This document shows positions 1-8,165 of a stretch of 64,000 nt of DNA, in pieces. The position numbers and the translations under genes were made by a program. The DNA is taken from NCBI GenBank assembly GCA_016703125.1, contig JADJCR010000008.1:147586-211585 (forward strand). Reading direction: 5' to 3'. Within the stretch, counting starts at the first letter, position 1. The number at the start of each line of letters is the position of its first letter. This stretch comes from Micrococcales bacterium. Its GTDB lineage: Bacteria; Actinomycetota; Actinomycetes; S36-B12; UBA10799. The notes beneath the pieces are model-generated. The model saw only the letters and a list, made by a program, of their open reading frames with translations. It did no database searches and was not told the origin of the DNA.

Positions 1-833
1 GGTCGTCGAAGTGCTCCACCTTCAACTGCGGATCGGCGTCGGCGGCGATGGTGCCGCGCAGCACGATGGTTCCGTACTCGGGGCTGGTGATGTCGATGCC
101 GCCGTCCTCACCGGCAGCCACCGTCGTGACGCGGTTGACCACCCGCCAGGGCGCCACCTCCGGCCGCATCCGGACCGCGGCGGGTTCACCGACAGCGCCG
201 GGTGTGGTGACGACGTCGATGAGGTTGTTGTTGATGATGATCGGCGACACTGGGCCGTCGTTGATGCCCAGGTTCTCGGTGGCCCAGAGGCGGTCGTCGA
301 TGACGACGTCCCCGCCGACCCGGTCGATGCCGGCGGCCTTCACCTGCTCGGCGAGGTCGTCGAGACCGGCCAGCGGGTCGTTGTCGGCGATGGTCGCGCC
401 GGGCAGCACGTTCGCGTCGTTGTGGTCCATATTCGTGAACACGACCTGCCCGTCCGGACCGGTCTGGCCGCCCATGAGGATGTCGCCCTTCGCGACAAGT
501 ACGAGGTCGCCGTCCAGCGTGCCGCCATCGACCTGGCCCTGCCGCACGACGGGCGTCGTGATCTTCGAATCGGGGCCGAACTTCAACCATGCGGAGCCGA
601 CGCTGTAGGTCTTCGTCACCGAGGCGGGCTCCAGCAGGGACGCGGCGTTGTAGTCCACGAGCGCCTCGCCGGACTCTGCGTCCTCCACCCGGATCGCCCA
701 GGTCGCCCCGCGTAGGGCGCGGACTCCATGATCTGCACGGCGCTGTCCGGCAGCCCGGGATCGCGGTATCCGAGGTGCCGGACGAACAGGCGGCCAGCGG
801 GAGCAGGGCCAGGCCGATGAATGCTTTGCGCAT
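1..833 (-). CDS. dacB: D-alanyl-D-alanine carboxypeptidase, PBP4 (DacB/S13) family, partial and frameshifted
   Basis: This is a lipoprotein-type penicillin-binding protein that would trim peptidoglycan stem peptides outside the membrane. It begins at ATG 833 behind AAGAAGG. The first residues, MRKAFIGLALLPLAACSS, form a signal peptide with a lipobox cysteine. About 60 residues in, the sequence WAIRVEDAESGEALV leads into LEPASVTKTYS, which carries the catalytic SxxK (SVTK). Further on, GDLVLV-like segments and VGGDVVIDDRLW are typical of the S13 family. Two small frame changes fall between the signal peptide and WAIRVED (about 700-790), so no single frame holds the whole gene. The 3' end, including the SxN and KTG motifs, lies outside the window. 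The family call is firm; whether the frame breaks are real is not known. Confidence 0.82.
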
Positions 834-883
834 GTGAGTCGCCTTCTTGGTGAATGTCCTCGAAGGGCTGATGCTAGTGGGTC

Positions 884-1132
884 TCAGTAGCCCAGCACTC
901 GCGCGAGGATCATCAGCGCGGCCGCTACACCGAAGAACACCAACCACGGCCACGTCTTGCGCCACCGTTCGGAGCGCCGGGCCCGCTTCGCGCGTTTCAC
1001 CGACTCACCCCTGCCCTGCAGGTCGGCCCGGTCCAACTCGGCCCAGCGTTCGCGTTTGGCCTGCAGGTCCCGCTCGCGCGCCGAGGCCTCGCGCTGCGCC
1101 GCGTCGTTGACCCAGTCGTCGTCGAAGCTCAC
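884..1132 (-). CDS. small single-pass membrane protein, unknown function
   Basis: The protein is about 82 residues. A charged, Arg/Glu/Lys-rich N-terminal half (REASARERDLQAKRERW, probably helical) is followed by one C-terminal hydrophobic segment (TWPWLVFFGVAAALMILARV) ending at the C-terminus, so it looks like a tail-anchored or single-pass inner-membrane protein. I chose GTG 1132 (VSFDDDWVND) because the longer upstream reading frame is unlike its surroundings. No clear ribosome binding site precedes it. It lies upstream of and parallel to the PBP4 gene. I do not recognise the family. Confidence 0.55.
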   Translation of the reverse strand: MSFDDDWVNDAAQREASARERDLQAKRERWAELDRADLQGRGESVKRAKRARRSERWRKTWPWLVFFGVAAALMILARVLGY

Positions 1133-1448
1133 AGAACCAGCGAAACACAGGCGGCGCGCTCGCACCAGGCGGTCACGGGGCGAACCGGCGCTGCAGGTCG
1201 GCATAGGGCATCGCGCCGTGGAGGAAGCTCAGCGTGCCGGTGTCGAGCAACTCCCGGGCTGCGCGTTCCCAGCATGCTCAGCGAGTCCTATGGTTCGCGC
1301 TCGCGACAGTTGGTTGATATCGCACGAACGGCCGTCGCTACAGCGCGGGAGCGGTACCTGCTCCTGTCCCGCTGGCGTACTCTGGAGGTGCGCCCTGAAG
1401 GCCGGGAAGTCCCGGCTCCCGACCGCGAACGCGGGGCTGGGAGGGATC
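1133..1448. other. intergenic region between divergent genes
   Basis: A 316-base gap between the minus-strand membrane protein and the plus-strand secreted protein. On the minus strand a short open stretch near 1180-1265 reads LLDTGTLSFLHGAMPYADL, then a stop. It looks protein-like but has no credible start codon and may be the tail of a lost gene. The gap should also hold the promoter of the downstream gene, but I could not assign one. Confidence 0.3.
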
Positions 1449-2621
1449 ATGAACGCTTCGACGACCCGAGTTGCCGTGGCCCTGGCCATCGCCGTCACAC
1501 CGGCGGTCGGCGTTGCTCCGGCAGCGGCGGTCCCGGTCACCATCACCGTCCACGAGACCGGCCTGGAGTCCCTGAATGCGGTGTCCCGCACGGGTCGCTA
1601 CGTCGTGGGCTCGGAGGTGCTGTACGGGCGCCCGCAGTTGCGAGACCTGGCCACCGGTACCCGCGTGGCGCTGTTGCCCCAGAAGGCCAGCCGGCCATCG
1701 TTGAGCGACAACGGCCGGTACGTGGCGTACACGCTGCCGGTCGGCGAATGGGGCCGTCAGAAGGTCATGCTTTTCGATCGGCGCAAGGCAACGACCACCA
1801 ACGTCACCCGGCGCTCGGACGGCGCACTTCTGAAGCCCACTTGGCGCAGCCGCTGCACCCTGGCGCTGTGCGAGGAGGACCAGAAGTTGCGCTACTCGCC
1901 GCAGCTGGCCGGCGGCCAGATCTCCGGCAACGGCCGGTACGTGGTGTTCAGCGCGAACTTCCGCAAGCCGGGCAAGATCGACGTCTACCTCAAGGACCTG
2001 CGCACCGGCAAACTCACCGTGTTCAAGGGCGCCGGTCGGGTGCACCTGGCCGAGGGTGACACCGAACAGCTCCAAGCTCCGTCGGTATCCGAGGACGCCC
2101 GCACGATCCTGATCCCGGGCAGGCTCGAGTCGTACGAATCGGGGAACACGTGGCAACCGGGCCGGGCCGTGTTCGACCGGACGCGGCTCGTGGATATCGG
2201 CGGGGTGGGCAACACCATGACCCGTGACGGTCGCACCATCACCATCAACGGCTCGTTCTCCGGTGCGGATGAGGGGACCCCCATCGGGGTCGTCTGGTAC
2301 GACGTGGCGACTGCTACGAGCATCCCGGCGGACCCACCCACGATGCGCTTGAATCTCGGGACCTCCTCGCGCGACGGGCGATACGTGGTGTGGAAGGCGA
2401 GTATGGCCGATCCCTTGCAGATCCGTGATCGCACCGCGGCGGTGAGTTACGACCTGCAGGCGGCGCTGACGGCTGCGGGCTACGCGGTGAACCCCTCGGC
2501 CGGTGCCCCGGGCAGTTTCGTGTGGGGCTACCCCGATACCGCGGCCGCCATGAGCGGTGACGGGCTTGTGGCCTTTGTGGACACCAGTGCCGGCATCGTC
2601 GCCGTCACGTGGACGCCGTGA
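1449..2621 (+). CDS. secreted beta-propeller-like (PD40/TolB-type repeat) protein
   Basis: An exported protein of 390 residues. The start is ATG 1449 behind GGGAGGG. The first ~32 residues form a signal peptide (VAVALAIAVTPAVGV, then AAAVP). The mature part has recurring blades of the form S-x-(D/G/N)GRYV(V/A): SRTGRYVVG, SDNGRYVAY, SGNGRYVVF, SSRDGRYVVW. This is the PD40/WD40-like repeat signature of TolB-type propellers, usually involved in binding rather than catalysis. The next gene starts 83 bases on. No ligand can be predicted. Confidence 0.75.
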   Translation: MNASTTRVAVALAIAVTPAVGVAPAAAVPVTITVHETGLESLNAVSRTGRYVVGSEVLYGRPQLRDLATGTRVALLPQKASRPSLSDNGRYVAYTLPVGEWGRQKVMLFDRRKATTTNVTRRSDGALLKPTWRSRCTLALCEEDQKLRYSPQLAGGQISGNGRYVVFSANFRKPGKIDVYLKDLRTGKLTVFKGAGRVHLAEGDTEQLQAPSVSEDARTILIPGRLESYESGNTWQPGRAVFDRTRLVDIGGVGNTMTRDGRTITINGSFSGADEGTPIGVVWYDVATATSIPADPPTMRLNLGTSSRDGRYVVWKASMADPLQIRDRTAAVSYDLQAALTAAGYAVNPSAGAPGSFVWGYPDTAAAMSGDGLVAFVDTSAGIVAVTWTP

Positions 2622-2704
2622 GACATCGCCAGCCGCGGGGTCGCGGTGACCGAATCCCGGACTGGCCCGGTGACGTGCAGCGGTTTCGCGCGTAGCGTGC
2701 GGGC

Positions 2705-3583
2705 ATGGCTGAGGGCCACGCGCCGTGCGCGCGTACGGTCGAACTGCCCGAACTGCGCATGCGGGTGGTCGAGGCGGGTGCGGGCGAACCAGTCCTGCTC
2801 CTGCACGGGTTCCCGCAGGACTCCCGGGAGTATGCCCGCGTCATGGACCACCTGGCCGGAACTGCGCGATTGATCGTCCCGGATCTACGCGGGGCAGGTG
2901 GCACCGGCGCACCTGCGGGGCGTTACGACCTCGCCACGATGCAGGGCGATCTGCTGGCACTGCTGGATGCCCTCGGACTCCAGCGGGTGGCAATTGTCGC
3001 GCACGACTGGAGCGCGCTGGTGGCCTTCCTGTTCTGCTTGGACCATCCGGAGCGCGTCTCGCGGTACGTGGCGCTGGCCGTGCCGCCGCCGTACCTGCGG
3101 ATGCATCCCGCGATGGCGCGCTCCATGCCCCACCTGTGGTTCCAGTACGCGCTGGCCACGCCCGGGCTTGGGGCGCGTCTGCTCTCCGGTGGCCGGCAGC
3201 GGCTCCCGCACTGGCTCTTCCGCACGTTCACTGCGCGGCCCGACTCGATCTGCGCCGCGGATGCCGCCGCGTACTTCCGTGCCTTGCGCGACCCCGCACG
3301 AGCCCGCGCTGGTTCGGCTCTGTACCGGCAGTTGATCGTCCCTGAGTTCTTGCGGATCATGCTGGGGCGGCACCGTGGTCGGGTGCTGGAAGTGCCGACC
3401 CTGGTGCTGTTCGGGGAGCAGGACGATGTGATCCCCAGGGCGATGCTGCAGGGATTCGATGCGGACGCCCGGGACCTGACGATCGACTTCGTACCCGGCG
3501 CTGCGCACTACATCGTGGATGATGAACCCGCGGAAGTTGCCCGGCGGATCGCGCAGTTCCTGGCCCTGCCGGCAGGGGTGTGA
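2705..3583 (+). CDS. alpha/beta hydrolase, epoxide hydrolase / haloalkane dehalogenase type
   Basis: A 292-residue soluble alpha/beta-hydrolase. VLLLHGFPQDSREYARV is the oxyanion-hole HGFP motif, DLRGAGGT follows, and the nucleophile elbow is AHDWSA. The nucleophile is therefore Asp, as in epoxide hydrolases and haloacetate/haloalkane dehalogenases, not the Ser of esterases. LVLFGEQDDVI carries the acid region, and the catalytic His is in VPGAAHYIVDDEP near the C-terminus. Substrate is unknown. It ends three bases before the convergent membrane-protein gene. Confidence 0.8.
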   Translation: MAEGHAPCARTVELPELRMRVVEAGAGEPVLLLHGFPQDSREYARVMDHLAGTARLIVPDLRGAGGTGAPAGRYDLATMQGDLLALLDALGLQRVAIVAHDWSALVAFLFCLDHPERVSRYVALAVPPPYLRMHPAMARSMPHLWFQYALATPGLGARLLSGGRQRLPHWLFRTFTARPDSICAADAAAYFRALRDPARARAGSALYRQLIVPEFLRIMLGRHRGRVLEVPTLVLFGEQDDVIPRAMLQGFDADARDLTIDFVPGAAHYIVDDEPAEVARRIAQFLALPAGV

Positions 3584-3586
3584 CGG

Positions 3587-4285
3587 TCAATCCGCGGCGG
3601 TCCGCGCGAGTCGCCACAGTGCCAGCGCCACCCAGGCCAGCCAGAAGAACAGCAGCAGTCCGTACACGGCGTAGGCGGGGCCCAGCACCGGTCGGAACAA
3701 CTCAGACACGATCCCGATAGAGCCGGTGACGGCGCCGAACCATGCCAGGGGCTTGGAGAAGACCCCCCGCAGCATCACCAACGAGATCAGGAGCAACCCG
3801 AGGGTCTGCAGCACCCCGATGACGGCCGGCACGTCGTTGAGGGCGATGAGCAGTTCCGCCCCGGCCACGTAGGGTGCCCGCTCCGCGGCGGTCGTCGCCG
3901 TCGCGTAGTGATCGCTGAGCAGGACCATCGCCGGCGAACCGCCGCCGGTCGTCGGCCAGGCCATGGAGATCGCCCAGGACGACACCGCGATCATCCCTGC
4001 GACGGCCGCGTAACTCTTGCCTGTGCCGCGGACCGCGACGGCCAGGGCCAGGAAGACGACCATGAGCAACAAACTGGGGGCCACCCACAGCACCTGCATG
4101 ATGATGTACGCCGTCCGGTGCGCGTGGACGTACTCGAGAGTGGCCGCACCCCCTTCTGTGGGCGGTGTAGCCGTCACGGTGACCATGACCAGGGCCGCGG
4201 CGTACAGGACGACGGCGATACCTGCCGCAACCGCGCCCAGGCGGTACAGGGTGTTCCACGTGTTCCCTGGATGCTGGTCTGACAT
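3587..4285 (-). CDS. integral membrane protein, DUF4386-like
   Basis: A protein of 232 residues with about six hydrophobic segments (for example AVAAGIAVVLYAAALVMV, LWVAPSLLLMVVFLALAV and VYGLLLFFWLAWVALALW). It most resembles the DUF4386 group of small bacterial membrane proteins of unknown function. I prefer ATG 4285 (MSDQHPGN) over the upstream in-frame ATG 4303, because a purine-rich stretch precedes 4285 and the extra residues are unremarkable. It is convergent with the hydrolase and divergent from recQ. Confidence 0.6.
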   Translation of the reverse strand: MSDQHPGNTWNTLYRLGAVAAGIAVVLYAAALVMVTVTATPPTEGGAATLEYVHAHRTAYIIMQVLWVAPSLLLMVVFLALAVAVRGTGKSYAAVAGMIAVSSWAISMAWPTTGGGSPAMVLLSDHYATATTAAERAPYVAGAELLIALNDVPAVIGVLQTLGLLLISLVMLRGVFSKPLAWFGAVTGSIGIVSELFRPVLGPAYAVYGLLLFFWLAWVALALWRLARTAAD

Positions 4286-4415
4286 GCGCCCACCCCACCT
4301 CACGATCGCCCTGACCCCAGCCTGCCCCCAGCGGTTTCCGCGAGGCCCGCCGGGTGTCGGTCACGGACCGCGAGCGAGGTGCGATGATCGCGCTGACGAG
4401 AGGGTGGGGGTGGCA

Positions 4416-6469
4416 ATGGCGGAGTCAACCGAGACTGCCTCGGTGGCGATCCAGGCGGTGCTCGCCGCGATGGCCGGCCCGGAGGCGTTACCGCGCCCTG
4501 GTCAGGTGGATGCGGTGTCCGCGCTGCTCGGCGGCGCCCAGCGGGTCCTCGTCGTCCAGGCCACCGGGTGGGGGAAGTCGGCGGTGTACTGGGCGGCCAC
4601 GTTGGCGCGTCGCGATGCTGGCGCCGGGCCGACGATCGTCGTCTCGCCGCTGTTGGCGCTGATGCGCGACCAGGTGAAGGCCGCCGAAAGCATCGGCATC
4701 CAGGCCGCCACCGTGAACTCGTCGAACAAGAGCGAGTGGGACGTGGTGTTCGATCGGCTCGACCGCGACGAGATCGACGTGTTGCTCGTGTCGCCGGAGC
4801 GGCTGTCCCACCCGCAGTTCCAGGAACGCGCGATGCCGGTCCTGAAGTCGAGTGGGTTGCTCGTCATCGATGAGGCTCACTGCATCTCCGACTGGGGGTT
4901 CGACTTCCGCCCGGACTACCAGCGGATCGCGCGCCTGCTGCTCGAACTGGAGTCGGACACCCCGGTGCTTGCGACGACCGCCACCGCGACCTCCCGGGTG
5001 GTGGCCGACCTTGCCGAGCAACTCGGTCCGACGACGACCGTCATCCGCGGTCCTTTGGCCCGGAAGTCCCTGCAGTTGGCGGTGATCCCCCACTTGAACT
5101 ACGGCCGTCGCTTCGCGTGGGTCGACGAGTTCCTCGCGCAGTCCCAGGGGTCCGGCATCATCTACGGACTGACCGTTCCGGTGGTGGAACAGTTGGCCGC
5201 GTTCCTTCAGGAACAGGGCCACGATGTCGAGCCCTACACCGGTAAGACACCGCCTGATGTGCGCGAGCAGATCGAGGCGCGGCTGCGGGCCAATTCGCTC
5301 AAGGCTGTCGTAGCGACGTCGGCGCTGGGGATGGGCTACGACAAGCCCGACCTGGCGTTCTGCATCCACGTGGGATCACCGGACTCGCCGGTCTCGTACT
5401 ACCAGCAGGTGGGCCGCGCCGGCCGGGCTCGACAGTGCGGTGGGCGTGCTGCTGCCCGCCGGTGAGACCGACCAGCAGGTGTGGGACTGGTTCGCCACGG
5501 CCACGCTGCCGGACCCCGAGATGGCAGACCGGCTCCTGGAACTGCTGCGCCAACAGCCCCTGAAGACGACCGAGTTGGTCGATGCCCTGGCCCGCTCGAA
5601 AAGCAAGGTCGAGGTGCTGCTCAAGCAGTTGCGCGTCGACGGTGTCGTGGATGTGCAGGGCGGGCGGTGGATGGTCACCGGCAAGCGGTGGAGTTTCGAC
5701 ACCGACAAGTACGACCGCCTCGTGGATGTGCGCCGCCATGAAGCCGGGATCATGTCGTCGTACGCCTCCGGTGCGCAGTGCCTGATGCAGTTGCTCACCA
5801 CGGCGCTGGACGATCCTGCCTCCCAACCGTGCGGACGGTGCTCGGTGTGCACAGGTGAGTTGCCCCCATCCGGGCCGGACACCGGACCCAGCACGCGTTG
5901 AGCGGGTGTACGAGTCACTGCGCCGGCGCCCGGTGCGGATCACCCCGCGGAAGTTGTGGCCCTCGGGGTCCGGCCGATTGGGCAAGATCTCGGGCATCGC
6001 CACGGGCCGGGCGGTCACCGGCATGGACGGCGGAGTTTTTCCGGAGTTGTTGGACGAGGTGTTCGGCCCCGATGCTCCGCTGTCCGAGGAACTTCGGGCC
6101 GCATTCGGTCAACTACTGGCCCGGTGGCGCCGGGAGGACATGCCGCCCGTGACCGCTATCGTTCCCATCCCCAGTGCCAGCCACCCGGTGCGGGTGCAGG
6201 AACTGGCGGAACTCGCGTCGGGGCAGTTGGGTCTGCCGGTCGTTGAGGTGTTCAAGCGGCCCGCCCAGGTGGCGGAGCACGTCGAGGGATCCGGTCGACT
6301 ACGGCAAGTGACCGGTCGCCTGGAACTGCAGCAGTCCCACGGGATCGGTGGAACGGTGCTGCTGGTCGATGAGTACAGCCGCAGCAAGTGGACGCTGACG
6401 CAGGCGGCTGTTGAACTGGTCGGCATCGGGGTGGACGAGGTCGTTCCGCTGGTGGTTGTCGGGGTGTGA
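4416..6469 (+). CDS. recQ: RecQ-family DNA helicase with C-terminal phosphoribosyltransferase-like domain, two frame breaks
   Basis: An ATP-dependent 3'-5' DNA helicase. ATG 4416 follows AGGGTGGGGG. Walker A is ATGWGKSAVYW, the DEAH box is LLVIDEAHCISDWGFDFRPDY, motif III is ATTATAT, and motif VI is YYQQVGRAGRA. Next come a winged-helix-like segment (LLRQQPLKTTELVDALARS) and a partial zinc-binding CGRCSVC. The last ~180 residues (VTAIVPIPSASHPVRVQELA ... GGTVLLVDEYSRSKWTLT) resemble a ComF/PRTase fold with a PRPP-loop-like VLLVDEYSRS, an arrangement I recall in other actinobacterial RecQ proteins. The frame changes near 5430 (after GRAGRA) and near 5860 (after CTGEL); homology runs on across both, so the gene was one unit. 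Confidence 0.85.
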
Positions 6470-6476
6470 CCACCGG

Positions 6477-6600
6477 CTATCCCTCGAGGATGGCTTGGAT
6501 GGCAACAGCATCGACCGGCGATTCGTGTGCCAGGGTGTTCCAGACGATAACGGGGTCCACGACCTCGTACTTGTGAGCGATGAGGTTGCGCATACCCCCG
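6477..6600 (-). pseudogene. C-terminal fragment of a HepT-like ribonuclease toxin
   Basis: About 40 residues remain: GMRNLIAHKYEVVDPVIVWN, then a short helical tail. RNLIAHKY is the RX4HXY active-site motif of HepT/DUF86 toxins, and the spacing to DPVIVW fits that family. The N-terminal two thirds are absent; upstream of GMRN the frame is unrelated sequence. It is therefore a decayed remnant of a MNT-HepT toxin-antitoxin pair. Confidence 0.6.
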
Positions 6601-6606
6601 TCGTGA

Positions 6607-6858
6607 TCAGTAGTCGAAGCGTGCGAAGTCCCGGTACGGGCGGTCGTAGCCCGAGTCGAAGCACGGGCACCAGTCGTCTCGTTGCTGGTCTTTGTCATGC
6701 CAACTCACCAGGGTTACCGGCGTGCTGGGTGGCAGTTCCATGAGGGGCAGCGTCGCCTCGAGTCGCCGCTGCACCACGTGGTGACCCTCAGCGTCAGGGT
6801 CCTGGTAGAACACCGGGCCGGTCGGTCCGACGATGAGGTTGGGGTCATGGGTCCACAT
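6607..6858 (-). CDS. hypothetical protein, 83 residues
   Basis: The reading frame is balanced in composition and protein-like (MWTHDPNLIVGPTGPVFYQD ... VTLVSWHDKDQQRDDWCPC), unlike the Arg/Pro-rich shadow frames around it. It sits among toxin-antitoxin remnants, so it may be a fragment. I see no known motif, and the start is uncertain. Confidence 0.4.
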   Translation of the reverse strand: MWTHDPNLIVGPTGPVFYQDPDAEGHHVVQRRLEATLPLMELPPSTPVTLVSWHDKDQQRDDWCPCFDSGYDRPYRDFARFDY

Positions 6859-6911
6859 CTTGAATCTCGTGACGGACTTCGGCGTGCTCGACCTGACTTT
6901 CTCGCCTGCTC

Positions 6912-7013
6912 ATCAGGGTCGCTTCCCTGGACGACATCATCGAGTCCAAGCGTGACAAGGATCTCCGGGCGCTGCCCTACCTCGAGTCACTACGAGACGT
7001 GCGCGATTCCTAG
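6912..7013 (+). pseudogene. C-terminal fragment resembling a toxin-antitoxin nucleotidyltransferase
   Basis: The frame reads RVASLDDIIESKRDKDLRAL, then PYLESLRDVRDS and a stop at 7011-7013. 'VASLDDII-SK ... D--ALP-LE-LR' is the usual tail of AbiEii/MNT-type nucleotidyltransferases and related proteins. No upstream part of such a gene is present, so this is a remnant. It overlaps the stop codon of jetD on the other strand. Confidence 0.4.
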
Positions 7014-8165
7014 GTTGTCCCCGCGACCCGCGCCACCTCATCGCGCACCTCGCTGAACCGGATCCGCTCCTGCTCCAGCCGCACATGGTCGCCGTACACG
7101 TTCTGCCGCAACGCGTCGTAGAGGGCCTGCTCATCGGGGAGCAATTGGGGCAGTTCGCGGGTGATCTGGGTCTTCTCGCTCACCCACATCTCGCGGTGCG
7201 CCTGCAACGTGGCCAGGTCCATGAGGATGCTTTGCGTGTGCGGGAGGTGGGCGCGGAACCGGTCGAGGATCGCCAGGCCGTGGGTGTCGAGGTCGCCGGT
7301 GTAGACGACCCGCCGCGCGGACAGGCCCGCCAGGAGTTCGGGTGCCTCGTTGCCCGCACCGAAGACCACTAGCGCGTCCGGGGCTGGTGGGAACGCCAGG
7401 AAGTTGGTGAGGTTCTCGGTGACGAACACGGTGTGCGCCGGGGGACACAGGCGCAGGAAGTCCGGCGCTGGCAGGGCCATGTCCCGCACGCCCGGCAGGA
7501 GGCACAGGGCGTCGTCGAGGACCCGGAAGCGCACGGTCGCCGGCGCGGTGAGGAAGCCGTAGCGCCGCTCGAACCAACCGGGTCCGGCCGTGGCGCGGCC
7601 GGGGACCAGATCGCCGAGGACGCGCTTGTGCTGCTCCATGATCTTCGTGTGCACGCCGGGGATGTCCGTCTGGCGCAGGTAGATGCGGGGTCGGGGTGGG
7701 CGTGCAGCCAGGCTGCGGCCGACTGGATGGCAGCCCAGTCGTCGCCGATCTCGAGCAGGTGCAGGGGATGCCGGGCAGCCCAGTCCAGGTTCTGCGGGGC
7801 CGTCGCAGCGATGAGTTGGTCGAAGCGCGCCGCCTGCCGGGTCCGCCGGATCAGGGTCAGCGCGTCCTGCGCGGTGTCGATCCACACCGCGACCGGCAGC
7901 GACTGCGTGCCCAGGACGCGATGGCCGATCGCTTGGGTCTCGATGCGCAGATCGGTGGCCCGCATGAGGGTCGCCGCCCAGTCCCGCACTGCCTCCCAGT
8001 CCCGGGAGAGGTCGGCCGCCCGGGGCCGCCGAAGGGGGATGCGCAGCGGGAACTCGACGCCGGTGTGCCCCGGGACCCGGCCCTGCAGCAGGCGGCCGGA
8101 TTCCCACTGTTTGAGGAGGATCCGTGGATGTCCGCGGGGGTGGTCCAGGTCAGGGACCCTGCCAC
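7010..8165 (-). CDS. jetD: Wadjet nuclease subunit JetD (DUF3322 / DUF2220, TOPRIM), frameshifted
   Basis: The DNA-cleaving subunit of Wadjet. The N-terminal part (LTWTTPADI, then LLKQWESGRLLQGRV and DWEAVRDWAA) matches DUF3322. The C-terminal part matches DUF2220: LRQTDIPGVHTKIMEQHK, VFVTENLTNFLAFP with the TOPRIM glutamate, and VVYTGDLDTHGLAIL with the TOPRIM DxD. GTG 8165 overlaps the jetC stop by 16 bases, so translation is probably coupled. Frame changes occur near 8115-8125 (after TPADI) and near 7690 (before PRIYLRQTD). The conserved blocks on both sides are complete, which favours sequence error over decay. The gene is last in jetABCD. Confidence 0.82.
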
